A stretch of 64,000 nt of DNA from an uncultured Ruminococcus sp. (GTDB lineage Bacteria > Bacillota > Clostridia > Oscillospirales > CAG-272). Positions 1 through 8,492 of the stretch are shown piece after piece. A program made the translations under genes and the position numbers. Position 1 is the first letter of the stretch. Every line of letters begins with the position of its first letter. Below the pieces are notes generated by a model. That model saw nothing but the letters and a program-made list of their open reading frames with translations, was not told where the DNA came from and searched no databases. The stretch spans positions 1-64,000 of the forward strand of contig CADBKZ010000007.1 of assembly GCA_902795355.1 (NCBI GenBank), read 5' to 3'.

Positions 1-138
1 AAAGAGTTTCTTGGCGGCTATCGCCATGCCCATGGTCTGTTCTTCGAGCGACTCGCGGACGCCCAGCGCCCCGCGGCGCGCGTCGATGATGGGGCGGATG
101 CCGATGGCGGGATGGACGCCGATGTTTCTGTTGCGCAT
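1..138 (-). CDS. fucI: L-fucose isomerase, N-terminal part (cut by window edge)
   Basis: The first 46 codons of a minus-strand gene run off the left edge. The translation contains [11 protein letters not shown] followed by [11 protein letters not shown], which matches the conserved N-terminus of L-fucose isomerase (the family interconverts L-fucose and L-fuculose; also D-arabinose/ribulose). The ATG at 138 is preceded by an AAGGAG site at good spacing. It is divergent from an AraC-family gene at 311, which is therefore its likely regulator. Only the N-terminus is visible, so active-site residues cannot be checked. The FucI match is strong because the sequence pattern is distinctive. Confidence 0.85.
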   Translation of the reverse strand, partial: MRNRNIGVHPAIGIRPIIDARRGALGVRESLEEQTMGMAIAAKKLF

Positions 139-186
139 TTTGTTTTTCTCCTTTTCCGTTTGTTTGAAAATTCATTGCGAAAATGC

Positions 187-215
187 TTGACATTTGCAGG
201 AAAGCATGCTATGAT
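187..215 (+). promoter_or_regulatory. sigma-A promoter of the AraC gene at 311
   Basis: TTGACA at 187-192 and TATGAT at 210-215 are separated by 17 bases. The promoter points at the AraC gene, and the fucI start lies on the other side of the same 172-bp divergent region. Confidence 0.75.
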
Positions 216-310
216 ATTGTTGGTTCAATTATGATTTTATCATATTACAGAACTTATTACTATTGAAATTCTGCGAAAAAATATAAAAATATCAACATTT
301 GGGGGAAAGA

Positions 311-1171
311 ATGGATTATCGCGAAAAAAAAGCGCACGGGGATGACGCTTTTCCCGTTGAGATTCTGAAAATTACGCCGAACCACTTTCGCTATCGTATG
401 AATCTCCATTGGCATCCTGAGCATGAAATTTTATATGTGGAAAGCGGCTCGATTCGCGTAACGCTGAACGAGACCGCCCACAACCTGAAAAAGGGCGACG
501 TTCTCCTGATTCAAAGCGGGGCCCTGCACTCCGCAATTCCGAAAGATTGCGTTTATGATTGCATTCTGGTCAACCTGCCGCTGTTTATGAAAGAGAACGA
601 CGCCTGCATGCCCTTTGCGGAAAAACTCCAGAACGGCGAACTTTGGGCGGAACCCCTGCTGGGCGGCTCCGATTCGTTTTATGCCGACGCATGCGAAAAA
701 ATCGCCGCGCTCGACCCCGCGGAAACCGACGCATACCCGTTTTTGGCGAAAGGTCTGATCTTCGGTTTTTTCGGGCGGTTGATCGCGGAAAAGCGATTCC
801 GGCGGGAGCATTTGAATTGGAATTCCCGCGTAAACCTTTCGGGCAGGTTGAAAGCCGCCGTTTCCTACATTGAAAAAAACTACGCCTTGCCCATCCGCCT
901 GCCGGAAATTGCCAAACAGGCCGAAATGAGCGCGGGGCATTTTTCCCGCTGTTTCAAAACGGTAACGAACATGACCCCTTTCGAATACATGACGCGTTAT
1001 CGGCTCTCCAAAGCGCAGTATGCTTTGGTTTCCACCGATATGAGCATTACCGAGATCGCTCTGGATTGCGGATTTACCGACGCAAGCTATTTTATTTGCG
1101 CATTCCGGAAAGCGTTTGGCATGACCCCGCGGCAATACCGCATGACCGCCGGCCGGAAACCGGCGGAATAA
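311..1171 (+). CDS. AraC-family transcriptional regulator with N-terminal cupin
   Basis: A 286-residue regulator. Residues of about 25-100 form a cupin-like sugar-sensing domain (HWHPEHEILYVESGSI), and the last 100 residues hold the two AraC helix-turn-helix motifs ending in the usual FRKAFGMTPRQYR. The ATG at 311 is chosen over an upstream TTG at 299 because GGGGGAAAG lies just before it. It is divergent from fucI and has its own TTGACA/TATGAT promoter. By context it probably responds to L-fucose or a related sugar and controls fucI; this is inference. A bidirectional terminator follows. Confidence 0.88.
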   Translation: MDYREKKAHGDDAFPVEILKITPNHFRYRMNLHWHPEHEILYVESGSIRVTLNETAHNLKKGDVLLIQSGALHSAIPKDCVYDCILVNLPLFMKENDACMPFAEKLQNGELWAEPLLGGSDSFYADACEKIAALDPAETDAYPFLAKGLIFGFFGRLIAEKRFRREHLNWNSRVNLSGRLKAAVSYIEKNYALPIRLPEIAKQAEMSAGHFSRCFKTVTNMTPFEYMTRYRLSKAQYALVSTDMSITEIALDCGFTDASYFICAFRKAFGMTPRQYRMTAGRKPAE

Positions 1172-1180
1172 CCGCGGAAC

Positions 1181-1224
1181 AAAAAGACGGGACGTTGCTT
1201 TTTTTGCAACGTCCCGTCTTTTTT
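1181..1224. terminator. bidirectional rho-independent terminator
   Basis: A perfect hairpin (AAGACGGGACGTTGC and its complement) is flanked by A and T tracts. It serves the convergent AraC gene (311-1171) and the lipoprotein gene (1231-2952). Confidence 0.9.
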
Positions 1225-1230
1225 CGGGGC

Positions 1231-2952
1231 TTATGGAATTTCATACCGGACGATAATTGCATTATGGTCGGAAGCGGTTCTTCCGTTCAGCCCGTCCGTA
1301 TAAACCGCGGTGTCCACCTTGTATTCATACAGGAAAAAGTCGTTGTGGCTGTATAGCAGATAGTCGATCACGGTGGATTTGAAAGTCGGCGTCGGATCGC
1401 TGCTCAACGCAATGTCCGCGCAATGGTCGTACCCCGCGTTCAGAAGATGCCGGATGGACGGCGCGGTCTTTTGGTCGTTCAGGTCGCCGCTGATGATGGT
1501 TGGCAGATCGGGGTAATTCCGTTTGAGAAACTCGGTGATCACCTGCACCTGTTTGAGCCGGACGGCGTTTCCGTCCACCGTGGCGTCGGGAACGTGGTCG
1601 GTATGCGTGTTGACGTGGATGAAGCGGCGACCCGTATCCTTGCATTCAAGCACCGCGTAGGTAAACACGCGGGGATAGGCCGCGCCCGCCATTTTGGAGC
1701 CTTTGACCGTTGGCGTATCCGAAAGCCATTGCGTTCCGCTTGCAATCAGGTTGAAGCGGCTCTTGCGGTAGAACACCGCGCTGTATTCGCCGCTGTTGCC
1801 GCCGTTCCGCCCCTCTCCCACAACGCCGTATTCGTCGCCGAAAGTGTTTTTCAGGAGCGTCATCCACGAGGGCGTCGCTTCCTGCACGCCGAAGGTGTCG
1901 GGGTTGTTGCGGCGGATCGTATCGATCACGGCCGCGTCGCGGGCGTCGGTGCGCTTATCGCACAGAATATTGAAGCTCATGGCAACCAACGAGGAATCGG
2001 TTGCCGTAACCGCGCCGCCCGAAAGCGCAAGCGCGCGGTTCTCCTCGGTTGCGTTCTGAATGGACGTTAACATTTCCTCGGTTGCCTGATAAACCATGGG
2101 AACCGTTCTCCCGTACAAATAAAGATTTCCCCCTCGGATCGCCGCATAGTACTGTTCTTCGGGATTTTGGAGCGTCAGGTCGGACGGCGCGGGAGCCGTC
2201 GTTTTCCCGATGAAAATGCACTTTCCTGCGGGCAGAGCTTTCAGGTCGGATTGGATCGGCAGCGGGTAGCCGCACCGCGAACGAACGGCGGCCGCAACCT
2301 GCTCGGCCAATTTTTTGCCCGCGGAGTTGTTCTCGTAAACCACCGTAAACTCCGAAATGCTGGTTCCGTCAACCGTCAGGTCGGAGAGTTCGTATCGGTC
2401 GGTAAACCGGACGTTTTGCGAACGGTCAAAGAACACCTCGGCGGTCGCGCCGGCCGCGCTCCATGTTTCGATCAGCGCGCGAATGCCGGAAGAAACCGCC
2501 TCTTCCGTGATGCCCGCGATTACCAGCTTTTCGCCGAACAAACGAATTTCATAGTCGTTTGCTTTGGCAAGGCCCGCGCAAACCGTTTGGCTCTCCTCGC
2601 GGTTCGTGGTTCCGAGCAGGATTTCATGCTCGGCGATGGAATAGATCGTTCCCTCGCGCACAAAATCATCGCGGATGTCCAAACAGACGCCGAAGCGAGC
2701 GTCCACCGCCTTGATCAGATCGTTCATTGCGGTTTTCAGCTTGGCATAATCCATTTCGCTCGGGTAAATGATCCGGTAATCCGAAAGCGCGGAAGCGGAA
2801 ATTGATCCCGTTTCGGGCGGCTCCGTCGCGCCCGTTTCCGTGTTGGCGTCGCCCGTTTCTTCGGCGGGTTTTCCGGCTCCGCACGCCAAGAGGCACCCCG
2901 CCAACATTGCCGCGCAAAGAAGCAGCAACAGCAATTTTACCGTTTTTTTCAT
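1231..2952 (-). CDS. endonuclease/exonuclease/phosphatase (DNase I fold) lipoprotein
   Basis: A 573-residue exported lipoprotein: MKK, a hydrophobic stretch and Cys within LAGC/LLAC lipoboxes. The last 250 residues are a DNase-I-fold EEP domain with all the usual motifs in order: MSFNIL, GVQEA, AVFYRKSRF, HVNTHTDH, SGDLND, DYLLYS and ASDHNAI. The substrate may be nucleic acid or a phosphoester; it cannot be decided from sequence. The middle contains two copies of a domain with the pattern ILLGTTNR...YEIRLFGEKLVIAG, also present in the lipoprotein at 19544. The ATG at 2952 is chosen because AGGAG precedes it and the signal peptide starts there. It lies 50 bases after the GDPD gene, in one operon. 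Confidence 0.85.
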   Translation of the reverse strand: MKKTVKLLLLLLCAAMLAGCLLACGAGKPAEETGDANTETGATEPPETGSISASALSDYRIIYPSEMDYAKLKTAMNDLIKAVDARFGVCLDIRDDFVREGTIYSIAEHEILLGTTNREESQTVCAGLAKANDYEIRLFGEKLVIAGITEEAVSSGIRALIETWSAAGATAEVFFDRSQNVRFTDRYELSDLTVDGTSISEFTVVYENNSAGKKLAEQVAAAVRSRCGYPLPIQSDLKALPAGKCIFIGKTTAPAPSDLTLQNPEEQYYAAIRGGNLYLYGRTVPMVYQATEEMLTSIQNATEENRALALSGGAVTATDSSLVAMSFNILCDKRTDARDAAVIDTIRRNNPDTFGVQEATPSWMTLLKNTFGDEYGVVGEGRNGGNSGEYSAVFYRKSRFNLIASGTQWLSDTPTVKGSKMAGAAYPRVFTYAVLECKDTGRRFIHVNTHTDHVPDATVDGNAVRLKQVQVITEFLKRNYPDLPTIISGDLNDQKTAPSIRHLLNAGYDHCADIALSSDPTPTFKSTVIDYLLYSHNDFFLYEYKVDTAVYTDGLNGRTASDHNAIIVRYEIP

Positions 2953-3002
2953 TTTGATTCTCCTATCGCTCCGATTTTTCTGTATCAAATGGGTTTCGGG
3001 GA

Positions 3003-3836
3003 TCAACGACTATATTTTCCGTTCTGCTTCAGATAGTCGATCAGCATTTGCGGCCAATCGGTCTGAATAATGTCAAAGCCTCTGTCCGCAAGCCAGCCCC
3101 AACCCAAATCGGGGCTATCGGAAAGGGCAGTATCATCCGAATGGCCCGCGGCGAGTTGGCTGCGATAGCTGTAAATAATGGAATTGACCCAAACCAGCTT
3201 TCCGCTGCGGTGGAGTTTTTCGATGAACTCGGGTTTCGCAACCTCGGCATCCTCGCTCGCAAACACAACTTCCGCGCCGACATAGTTCACGTTGCGGCGC
3301 AACAGCTCCTCGTGTTGCGGGAACGTATTTTTGACAATGGGGAGAAACGCAACGTCTGGCGCAACCTCTTCCAGCACGCGGAGAACCGGATCGGAAAGAC
3401 TGCTTTTCACCACCACCTGATCCAGCATGTTGTGACGTTTGATCGCCCGATAAATTTCCACGGGGTGCTCCCAGAATTTATCCACGTTGATGTAGCAACG
3501 CCCCTTGAAACGCTCGAGGATCTCCTCAAACGTCGGAATGCCGAACTGCGTGGGCGAACGGTCGAAGTTCTGGTACCGCACCTTGCGGATCTCCTCATAG
3601 GTCATTTCCGGTAATTTGCAGTTCAGGCCGAGGTGGCGCGGTTCCATATCGGGGTGGAAAATAATCAGAACGCCGTCGGCGCTCATGTTCAGGTCGACCT
3701 CGATCATATCCGCGCCCTGTTTGAGCGCAATTTCGTATGCCGTTACGGTATTGCAGGGAATGTTTCCGCCGGAAACGCCGCGGTGAGCCGTAATCACAAT
3801 GTGGTCTTTCGCGGTTTCGAAAAGATTGAAATTCAT
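3003..3836 (-). CDS. glycerophosphodiester phosphodiesterase family protein
   Basis: A 277-residue TIM-barrel GDPD protein. It shows ITAHRGVSGG at the N-terminus, then GADMIEVDLNMSADGVLIIFH, which carry the metal-binding Glu/Asp and the catalytic His pair. No signal peptide is visible, so it is probably cytoplasmic. The family hydrolyses glycerophosphodiesters to sn-glycerol 3-phosphate and an alcohol. The canonical N-E after the HRG segment is replaced by N-T, a small deviation. The ATG at 3836 begins after a GGG-rich site. It is first in an operon with the EEP lipoprotein and is driven by the promoter at 3896-3924. Confidence 0.85.
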   Translation of the reverse strand: MNFNLFETAKDHIVITAHRGVSGGNIPCNTVTAYEIALKQGADMIEVDLNMSADGVLIIFHPDMEPRHLGLNCKLPEMTYEEIRKVRYQNFDRSPTQFGIPTFEEILERFKGRCYINVDKFWEHPVEIYRAIKRHNMLDQVVVKSSLSDPVLRVLEEVAPDVAFLPIVKNTFPQHEELLRRNVNYVGAEVVFASEDAEVAKPEFIEKLHRSGKLVWVNSIIYSYRSQLAAGHSDDTALSDSPDLGWGWLADRGFDIIQTDWPQMLIDYLKQNGKYSR

Positions 3837-3895
3837 AAAACTGCCCTTTCGTATCATCCCGTGTTCGGGACGGTGTATCATAATAGAATCAAATT

Positions 3896-3924
3896 ATTAT
3901 AGCACATTTTTTGAGGCTTGTCAA
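3896..3924 (-). promoter_or_regulatory. sigma-A promoter of the GDPD operon
   Basis: On the minus strand TTGACA (3924-3919), 17 bases, TATAAT (3901-3896), with TG one base before the -10. This is one of several near-identical extended -10 promoters in the window. Confidence 0.85.
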
Positions 3925-4007
3925 CGTACTTTTCGCGGATAAATATGTTTTTTTCGCCGGATTTCGGCTGTTTTTTCCGATTTTGACGGCAAAAGAATCG
4001 ATTTCCC

Positions 4008-4036
4008 TTGACAAGCGTTCCGATTCGCGATATAAT
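4008..4036 (+). promoter_or_regulatory. sigma-A promoter of the AraC gene at 4066
   Basis: TTGACA at 4008-4013, 17 bases, TATAAT at 4031-4036. It is divergent from the GDPD promoter about 85 bases away. Confidence 0.85.
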
Positions 4037-4065
4037 ATAGTATCGGCAAAGAAAGGCGGTTTCCC

Positions 4066-4959
4066 ATGAAGCAGAACGAACTGACCGTCCGCTATCCGTG
4101 GCCAAACGGGGAGAACGGATACCATATTCGCGTATACGATTCCGCGGTGGACTTTGCGCACCGCGATTTTTTCGAGCATCGCCATGCCGATTTTGAAATT
4201 TCCTGCATTCTGCGCGGCAAGGGTCTCTACCGCCTGCGCGACGGAACGGTAACGCTGGAAGCCGGCGACGTTTTCGTGTTCGGCTCCAACCAAGTGCATT
4301 GCATTACCGACAACGACCCCGCCGACCCTCTCCTGCTCTTCAACATTCAATTTGAGCCGAGGATGCTCTGGTCGCCCGCCATCGGTCTTTCCCGCCGCGC
4401 CTGCCTGCCCCTGTTCAGCGGGAAATGCGAGCGGTTGGATCGAAACAGCGAATTTTCGCGCACCGTGTCGTCGAAAATCCGCGATTTGCGGGATGAATCC
4501 ATCCGGCGGGAAGCGGGATACGACGTGATGATCCGCGCCTACCTCGACGAAATTCTGACGCTCTTGATGCGCCGTTCCCCGCTCTCCGCGGCGGTCGCCG
4601 AGCGAGGTGCCCGCCGCGAAACGCTGGCCGGCATGGAGCGCGCGCTGACCTACATCAACGCGCACCTCGATTCCCCGATGGCCTTGGGCGAGATCGCCGC
4701 GCATTGCGGGTTCAGCCGCACCTATTTTTCGTCCCTGTTCTCCTCGCTCAACGGCTTGACCCCATGGGAGTATATCACCCTGCGCCGCATTGACCGGAGC
4801 TGCGAGCTTCTGCTTTCCACCGATCTTTCGGTGCTGGAAGTTGCGGGGCGCTGCGGCTACGAGAACCTTTCCAATTTCAACCGGATGTTTGCGCGCACCG
4901 TCGGAATGTCCCCCTCGGCATACCGCAAAAAGAAGCGAAACGGGAAAATCGGAATATAG
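4066..4959 (+). CDS. AraC-family transcriptional regulator
   Basis: A 297-residue protein with an N-terminal cupin (FEHRHADFEISCILRG then DVFVFGSNQVHCI) and a C-terminal double helix-turn-helix (GFSRTYFSSLF ... GYENLSNFNRMF ... GMSPSAYRK). It stands 84 bases upstream of the dehydratase-led operon on the same strand and has its own strong promoter. The operon promoter at about 4984-5012 has a good -10 but a poor -35 (TGGCTT), which fits activation by this regulator. The link to that operon is inferred from position. Confidence 0.88.
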   Translation: MKQNELTVRYPWPNGENGYHIRVYDSAVDFAHRDFFEHRHADFEISCILRGKGLYRLRDGTVTLEAGDVFVFGSNQVHCITDNDPADPLLLFNIQFEPRMLWSPAIGLSRRACLPLFSGKCERLDRNSEFSRTVSSKIRDLRDESIRREAGYDVMIRAYLDEILTLLMRRSPLSAAVAERGARRETLAGMERALTYINAHLDSPMALGEIAAHCGFSRTYFSSLFSSLNGLTPWEYITLRRIDRSCELLLSTDLSVLEVAGRCGYENLSNFNRMFARTVGMSPSAYRKKKRNGKIGI

Positions 4960-4983
4960 TATCGGTTTATCGTAATATACAGG

Positions 4984-5012
4984 TGGCTTTTCGGGCGCGA
5001 AATCGGTATAAT
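4984..5012 (+). promoter_or_regulatory. probable activator-dependent promoter of the sugar-acid operon
   Basis: TATAAT at 5007-5012 has only a weak -35 (TGGCTT, 4984-4989) at 17 bases. The weak -35 beside an AraC gene suggests activation rather than constitutive expression. No operator could be proven. Confidence 0.45.
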
Positions 5013-5043
5013 AAAGGCAACAAACCCGAAAAGGAGACCTTTT

Positions 5044-6378
5044 ATGAACCGAAATTCATCCCCGTCCGAGTTGAAGATCACCGATCTTCGCGTGGCGAAC
5101 ATCAATCACATTCCGAAACACTGCATCCTGCTCAAAATTGAAACCAACCAAGGCGTTACGGGCTACGGCGAAGTGCGCGACGCGTCCAGCGCGACCTACG
5201 CGCTGATGCTGAAATCGCGCCTTCTCGGCGAAAACCCGCTCAATGTGGAAAAGCTCTTCCGCCGCATTCGCCAATTCGGCGGCCACAGCCGTCAGGGCGG
5301 CGGGGTTTCCGGCATTGAAATTGCGCTTTGGGACATCGTCGGCAAAGTCTACGGCGTTCCGTGCTACCAGCTCCTCGGCGGCAAATACCGCGACCATGTG
5401 CGCATTTACTGCGACACCGACGTGGACGGCAAGCACACGGGCGCCGACATGGGCCGCGCGCTGAAAAAGCGCATGGAAATGGGCTTTACCTTCTTAAAAA
5501 TGGACCTCGGCATCGAGCTGATGCTCGAAGAGGAAGGCTGCCTGAACGCGCCGGCCGGCATGATTGAGGATATTATGAAGTACAGCGCGAAAGCGCTCAA
5601 CCACCCGCACGGCTCCATTGATATGGACGTGATGCGCGCGAAAAACTACGAGGTGTTCACCATTCCGCACCACGCCTCGGGCATCCACATCACCGAAAAG
5701 GGACTCGATTACCTTGAAAACTATGTCCGCGAGGTGCGCGGGATCATCGGCTATGAAATTCCGCTCGCGATCGACCATGTGGGGCATGTGGCGATTACCG
5801 ACATCATCGCGCTGGCGAAGCGGCTGGAAAAATACAACATTGCATGGATGGAGGATGTTGCCCCTTGGCATTACACCGACCATTTCCGCCGCGCCGCGGA
5901 CGCCACCACGGTTCCCATGTGCACGGGCGAGGACATCTACCTTGCCGAAAACTTTGAGCCTCTGCTCCGCAACGGTCGGCTCGGCGTGGTCCACCCCGAT
6001 GTTCTGACCGTCGGCGGCCTCGGAGAGATGAAAAAGCTCGGCGACCTCTGCGACCGCTTCGGCGTTGGAATGGCGATTCACATGGCGGAAAGCCCCGTCG
6101 GGTTCTTCGCCGCGCTCCACGCGGCCGCCGCCGTTCAGAACGTTCTTGCCGTGGAGTTCCACTCGGTGGATTGCCCCGCTTGGCAGAATCTCGCCGTCGG
6201 CCCCGAAAAGCCGTTGATCGCGGACGGGTTCGCAAAAGTTCCCGAAACGCCGGGGCTTGGCGTTGGAGAGTTGAACGAGAAAATGATCCGCGAATACGCC
6301 CATGAAAAGTTCGGAAAGCCTTGGAAATCGACCGACGAATGGAACGGCGAATGGGCGAACGACCGCACTTGGAGTTGA
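5044..6378 (+). CDS. enolase-superfamily (mandelate racemase/muconate lactonizing type) sugar-acid dehydratase
   Basis: A 444-residue protein with the capping domain first and the barrel after it. Visible catalytic features are KMD at 152-154, metal ligands in AIDHVGH (D244), WMED (E270) and TGED (E296), then HPD (317-319) and the His/Glu of AIHMAES (346-349). The family dehydrates aldonic acids to 2-keto-3-deoxy acids. A stretch of about 90 residues lies between KMD and the first metal ligand, longer than in simple racemases. AAGGAG precedes the ATG. It is the first gene of a six-gene operon with 17-32 base gaps. The exact acid substrate cannot be read from the sequence. Confidence 0.82.
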   Translation: MNRNSSPSELKITDLRVANINHIPKHCILLKIETNQGVTGYGEVRDASSATYALMLKSRLLGENPLNVEKLFRRIRQFGGHSRQGGGVSGIEIALWDIVGKVYGVPCYQLLGGKYRDHVRIYCDTDVDGKHTGADMGRALKKRMEMGFTFLKMDLGIELMLEEEGCLNAPAGMIEDIMKYSAKALNHPHGSIDMDVMRAKNYEVFTIPHHASGIHITEKGLDYLENYVREVRGIIGYEIPLAIDHVGHVAITDIIALAKRLEKYNIAWMEDVAPWHYTDHFRRAADATTVPMCTGEDIYLAENFEPLLRNGRLGVVHPDVLTVGGLGEMKKLGDLCDRFGVGMAIHMAESPVGFFAALHAAAAVQNVLAVEFHSVDCPAWQNLAVGPEKPLIADGFAKVPETPGLGVGELNEKMIREYAHEKFGKPWKSTDEWNGEWANDRTWS

Positions 6379-6394
6379 AAAAGGAGAAACTGTT

Positions 6395-7723
6395 ATGATG
6401 GATCAGGCAGATTTCCGCCGCGCGGTTCTGGAAAAATTCGAGGAGAAAGAAGAACTTTGCCGCGCCTATGTGGATTCGAACATCGAAGCGCACCGCAAGG
6501 GGAACGTTACCCTGCGCCTGACCGACAAAACAGGCGCGCCGATTGCGGGAAAACGCATACACGTATCGCAAAAATCGCACGATTTCAAGTACGGAGCCAA
6601 CCTCTTTTTGCTGGATGAATTTCCCGACGGGGAGCGCAACGCGCGCTACCGCGAGGTGTTCTCCGAGTACTTCAATCTTGCCACCGTTCCGTTCTATTGG
6701 GCGGAGCTGGAACCCGTCGAGGGCAAGCCGCGCTTTGCCGCCGACAGCCCCAAGATCTACCGTCGCCCCGCCCCCGACCTCTGTTTGGATTACTGCCGCG
6801 AAAAAGGGATCTCGGCGAAACTGCATTGCCTGTTTTACGACAAATTCATTCCCGATTGGCTGCCGAAGCGGGACGAGGCCGAAATGTTCCGCCTTTACGA
6901 AAAACGCTTCCGCGAAATTGCGGAACGCTACGGGAACGGAAAACTCTACGAAGTCGAGGTCAGCAACGAGCTTCTCGACGAATACCGCTGGACCACGCAA
7001 TCGGTCCTATGCAATCGGCGCGATACGCCCCTTTGGGCTTGGAAAATGGCGGAGCGGTATTTCCCGAACGACACGCTCGTAATCAACGAGGCACAGCAAC
7101 TCCCGAGCCTTGCGGTCCACGACTATCGCGCGCCCTACTTTTTGTTTCTGGAAAGCCTGATGAACGGCGGCGCGCGGATCGATAAAATCGGCGTTCAGCA
7201 CCATATGTTTGTGGGGTCGCACGGCCCGCAGGAAACCGAACTGCCGAAATATTTGAAGCTGATGGACCCCGAAAACGTGATACACGGTCTGCAAATTCTC
7301 TCCGATTTCGGCAAGCCGCTTGAAATTACCGAGGTCACGGTTCCCACCTTCCTCGGCGACGAGGAAACGCAGGCCGAGCTGCTACGCCGCCTGTACGAAA
7401 TCTGGTTTGCCACGCCGCTGATGGAAAGCGTGGTTTATTGGAACACCGCCGACGGGACCGCCTATGTCAGCCCGTCCGGAACCGCCAACGAGAACAACGT
7501 TCACGGCGGCTTGTTCCGCAACGACCTCTCGCCCAAACAATCGGCGCAAATGCTGAAACATCTGTTCGGCGAGGTCTGGCACACCGAACTCGACCTTGAA
7601 ACCGACGCGGACGGACGCGTTTCGTTCCGCGGTTTTTACGGCGATTACGAAGCGCGTGTCGGCAAAACGGCCGCGCGGTTCGGCTTGCGGAAAGGCAACG
7701 GCAGCGTTGCCGTTCAAATTTGA
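6395..7723 (+). CDS. glycoside hydrolase family 10-like enzyme (cytoplasmic)
   Basis: A 442-residue protein. An N-terminal beta domain (VTLRLTDKTGAPIAGKRIHV) is followed by a GH10-like barrel: YWAELEP, AKLHCLFYD, EVSNEL with a probable acid/base E192, GVQHH (269-270), and LEITEVTVP with probable nucleophile E313. GH10 enzymes are xylanases; here no signal peptide is present, so an intracellular role on imported oligosaccharides is more likely. The ATG at 6395 (with a second ATG at 6398) follows AAGGAG. It is second in the sugar-acid operon, so it may release the sugar that its neighbours oxidise. The exact family could also be a distant GH10 relative. Confidence 0.72.
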   Translation: MMDQADFRRAVLEKFEEKEELCRAYVDSNIEAHRKGNVTLRLTDKTGAPIAGKRIHVSQKSHDFKYGANLFLLDEFPDGERNARYREVFSEYFNLATVPFYWAELEPVEGKPRFAADSPKIYRRPAPDLCLDYCREKGISAKLHCLFYDKFIPDWLPKRDEAEMFRLYEKRFREIAERYGNGKLYEVEVSNELLDEYRWTTQSVLCNRRDTPLWAWKMAERYFPNDTLVINEAQQLPSLAVHDYRAPYFLFLESLMNGGARIDKIGVQHHMFVGSHGPQETELPKYLKLMDPENVIHGLQILSDFGKPLEITEVTVPTFLGDEETQAELLRRLYEIWFATPLMESVVYWNTADGTAYVSPSGTANENNVHGGLFRNDLSPKQSAQMLKHLFGEVWHTELDLETDADGRVSFRGFYGDYEARVGKTAARFGLRKGNGSVAVQI

Positions 7724-7740
7724 AATCGGGGGGATTCATC

Positions 7741-8469
7741 ATGTCAGATCTTTCGGGAAAACGCGCGCTGGTAACAGGCTCCACGCAGGGCATCGGCTTC
7801 GCCGTTGCAAAACAGTTGGCCGAGCGCGGCGCGGAAGTCTTTGTGCATTGCTCGCGCGACCTCGCCAAAGCCGAGCGCACAGCGCGGGAAATCGGCGCGG
7901 CGCACGCCGTGGTCGCCGACCTCTCCGATCTTGCCGAAACCGCAAACCTGTATCAAAAAACGGGCGCGGTGGACATTCTTGTTCTCAACGCGAGCGTGCA
8001 GTATAAGGAACGCTGGCTCGACATTACGGACGCGCATTTTGAAGCGCAGGTCAACGTCAATCTGCGCAGCACATGGAAGCTGATGCAGCTCTATTACCCC
8101 GCCATGGAAGCGAACGGCTGGGGGCGGATCGTAACGGTCGGTTCGGTCAATCAGCACCGCCAGCACCCCGAGCTTTCCATGTACGCCGCCACCAAATGCG
8201 CCGTGATGAGCTTGGTAAAAAATATTGCCAAAACCGCCGCGCCGCACGGCGTTACGGTTAATAATATTTCCCCCGGGGCAATCCGAACGCCGCGAAACGA
8301 AGCGGTTTGGAACGACCCCGCAAAGCGCGCCGCCGTGGAAGCGCAAATTCCCGCGGGTCGGTTCGGAACGGCGGAAGAAGTTGCGAACGCGGTTCTGTTC
8401 CTCTGCGGCGAGGACGCGGGGTATATCACCGGCGACGACCTGACCGTTGACGGCGGGATGCGCCTCTGA
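7741..8469 (+). CDS. short-chain dehydrogenase/reductase
   Basis: A 242-residue classical SDR. The NAD(P) site TGSTQGIG is at 12-19, NAS replaces the usual NNAG-type motif near 83-85, and the catalytic Ser135, Tyr148 and Lys152 are present (YAATK). The C-terminus has the common GYITGDDLTVDGGM. In this operon, between a dehydratase and an aldolase-like protein, it is likely to oxidise a sugar or a keto-deoxy acid. A fatty-acid role (FabG) is less likely because of the neighbours. The start follows a GGGGGG site 17 bases after the GH10-like gene. Confidence 0.85.
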   Translation: MSDLSGKRALVTGSTQGIGFAVAKQLAERGAEVFVHCSRDLAKAERTAREIGAAHAVVADLSDLAETANLYQKTGAVDILVLNASVQYKERWLDITDAHFEAQVNVNLRSTWKLMQLYYPAMEANGWGRIVTVGSVNQHRQHPELSMYAATKCAVMSLVKNIAKTAAPHGVTVNNISPGAIRTPRNEAVWNDPAKRAAVEAQIPAGRFGTAEEVANAVLFLCGEDAGYITGDDLTVDGGMRL

Positions 8470-8492
8470 AATTTTGGAAAGGACAACCGAAA

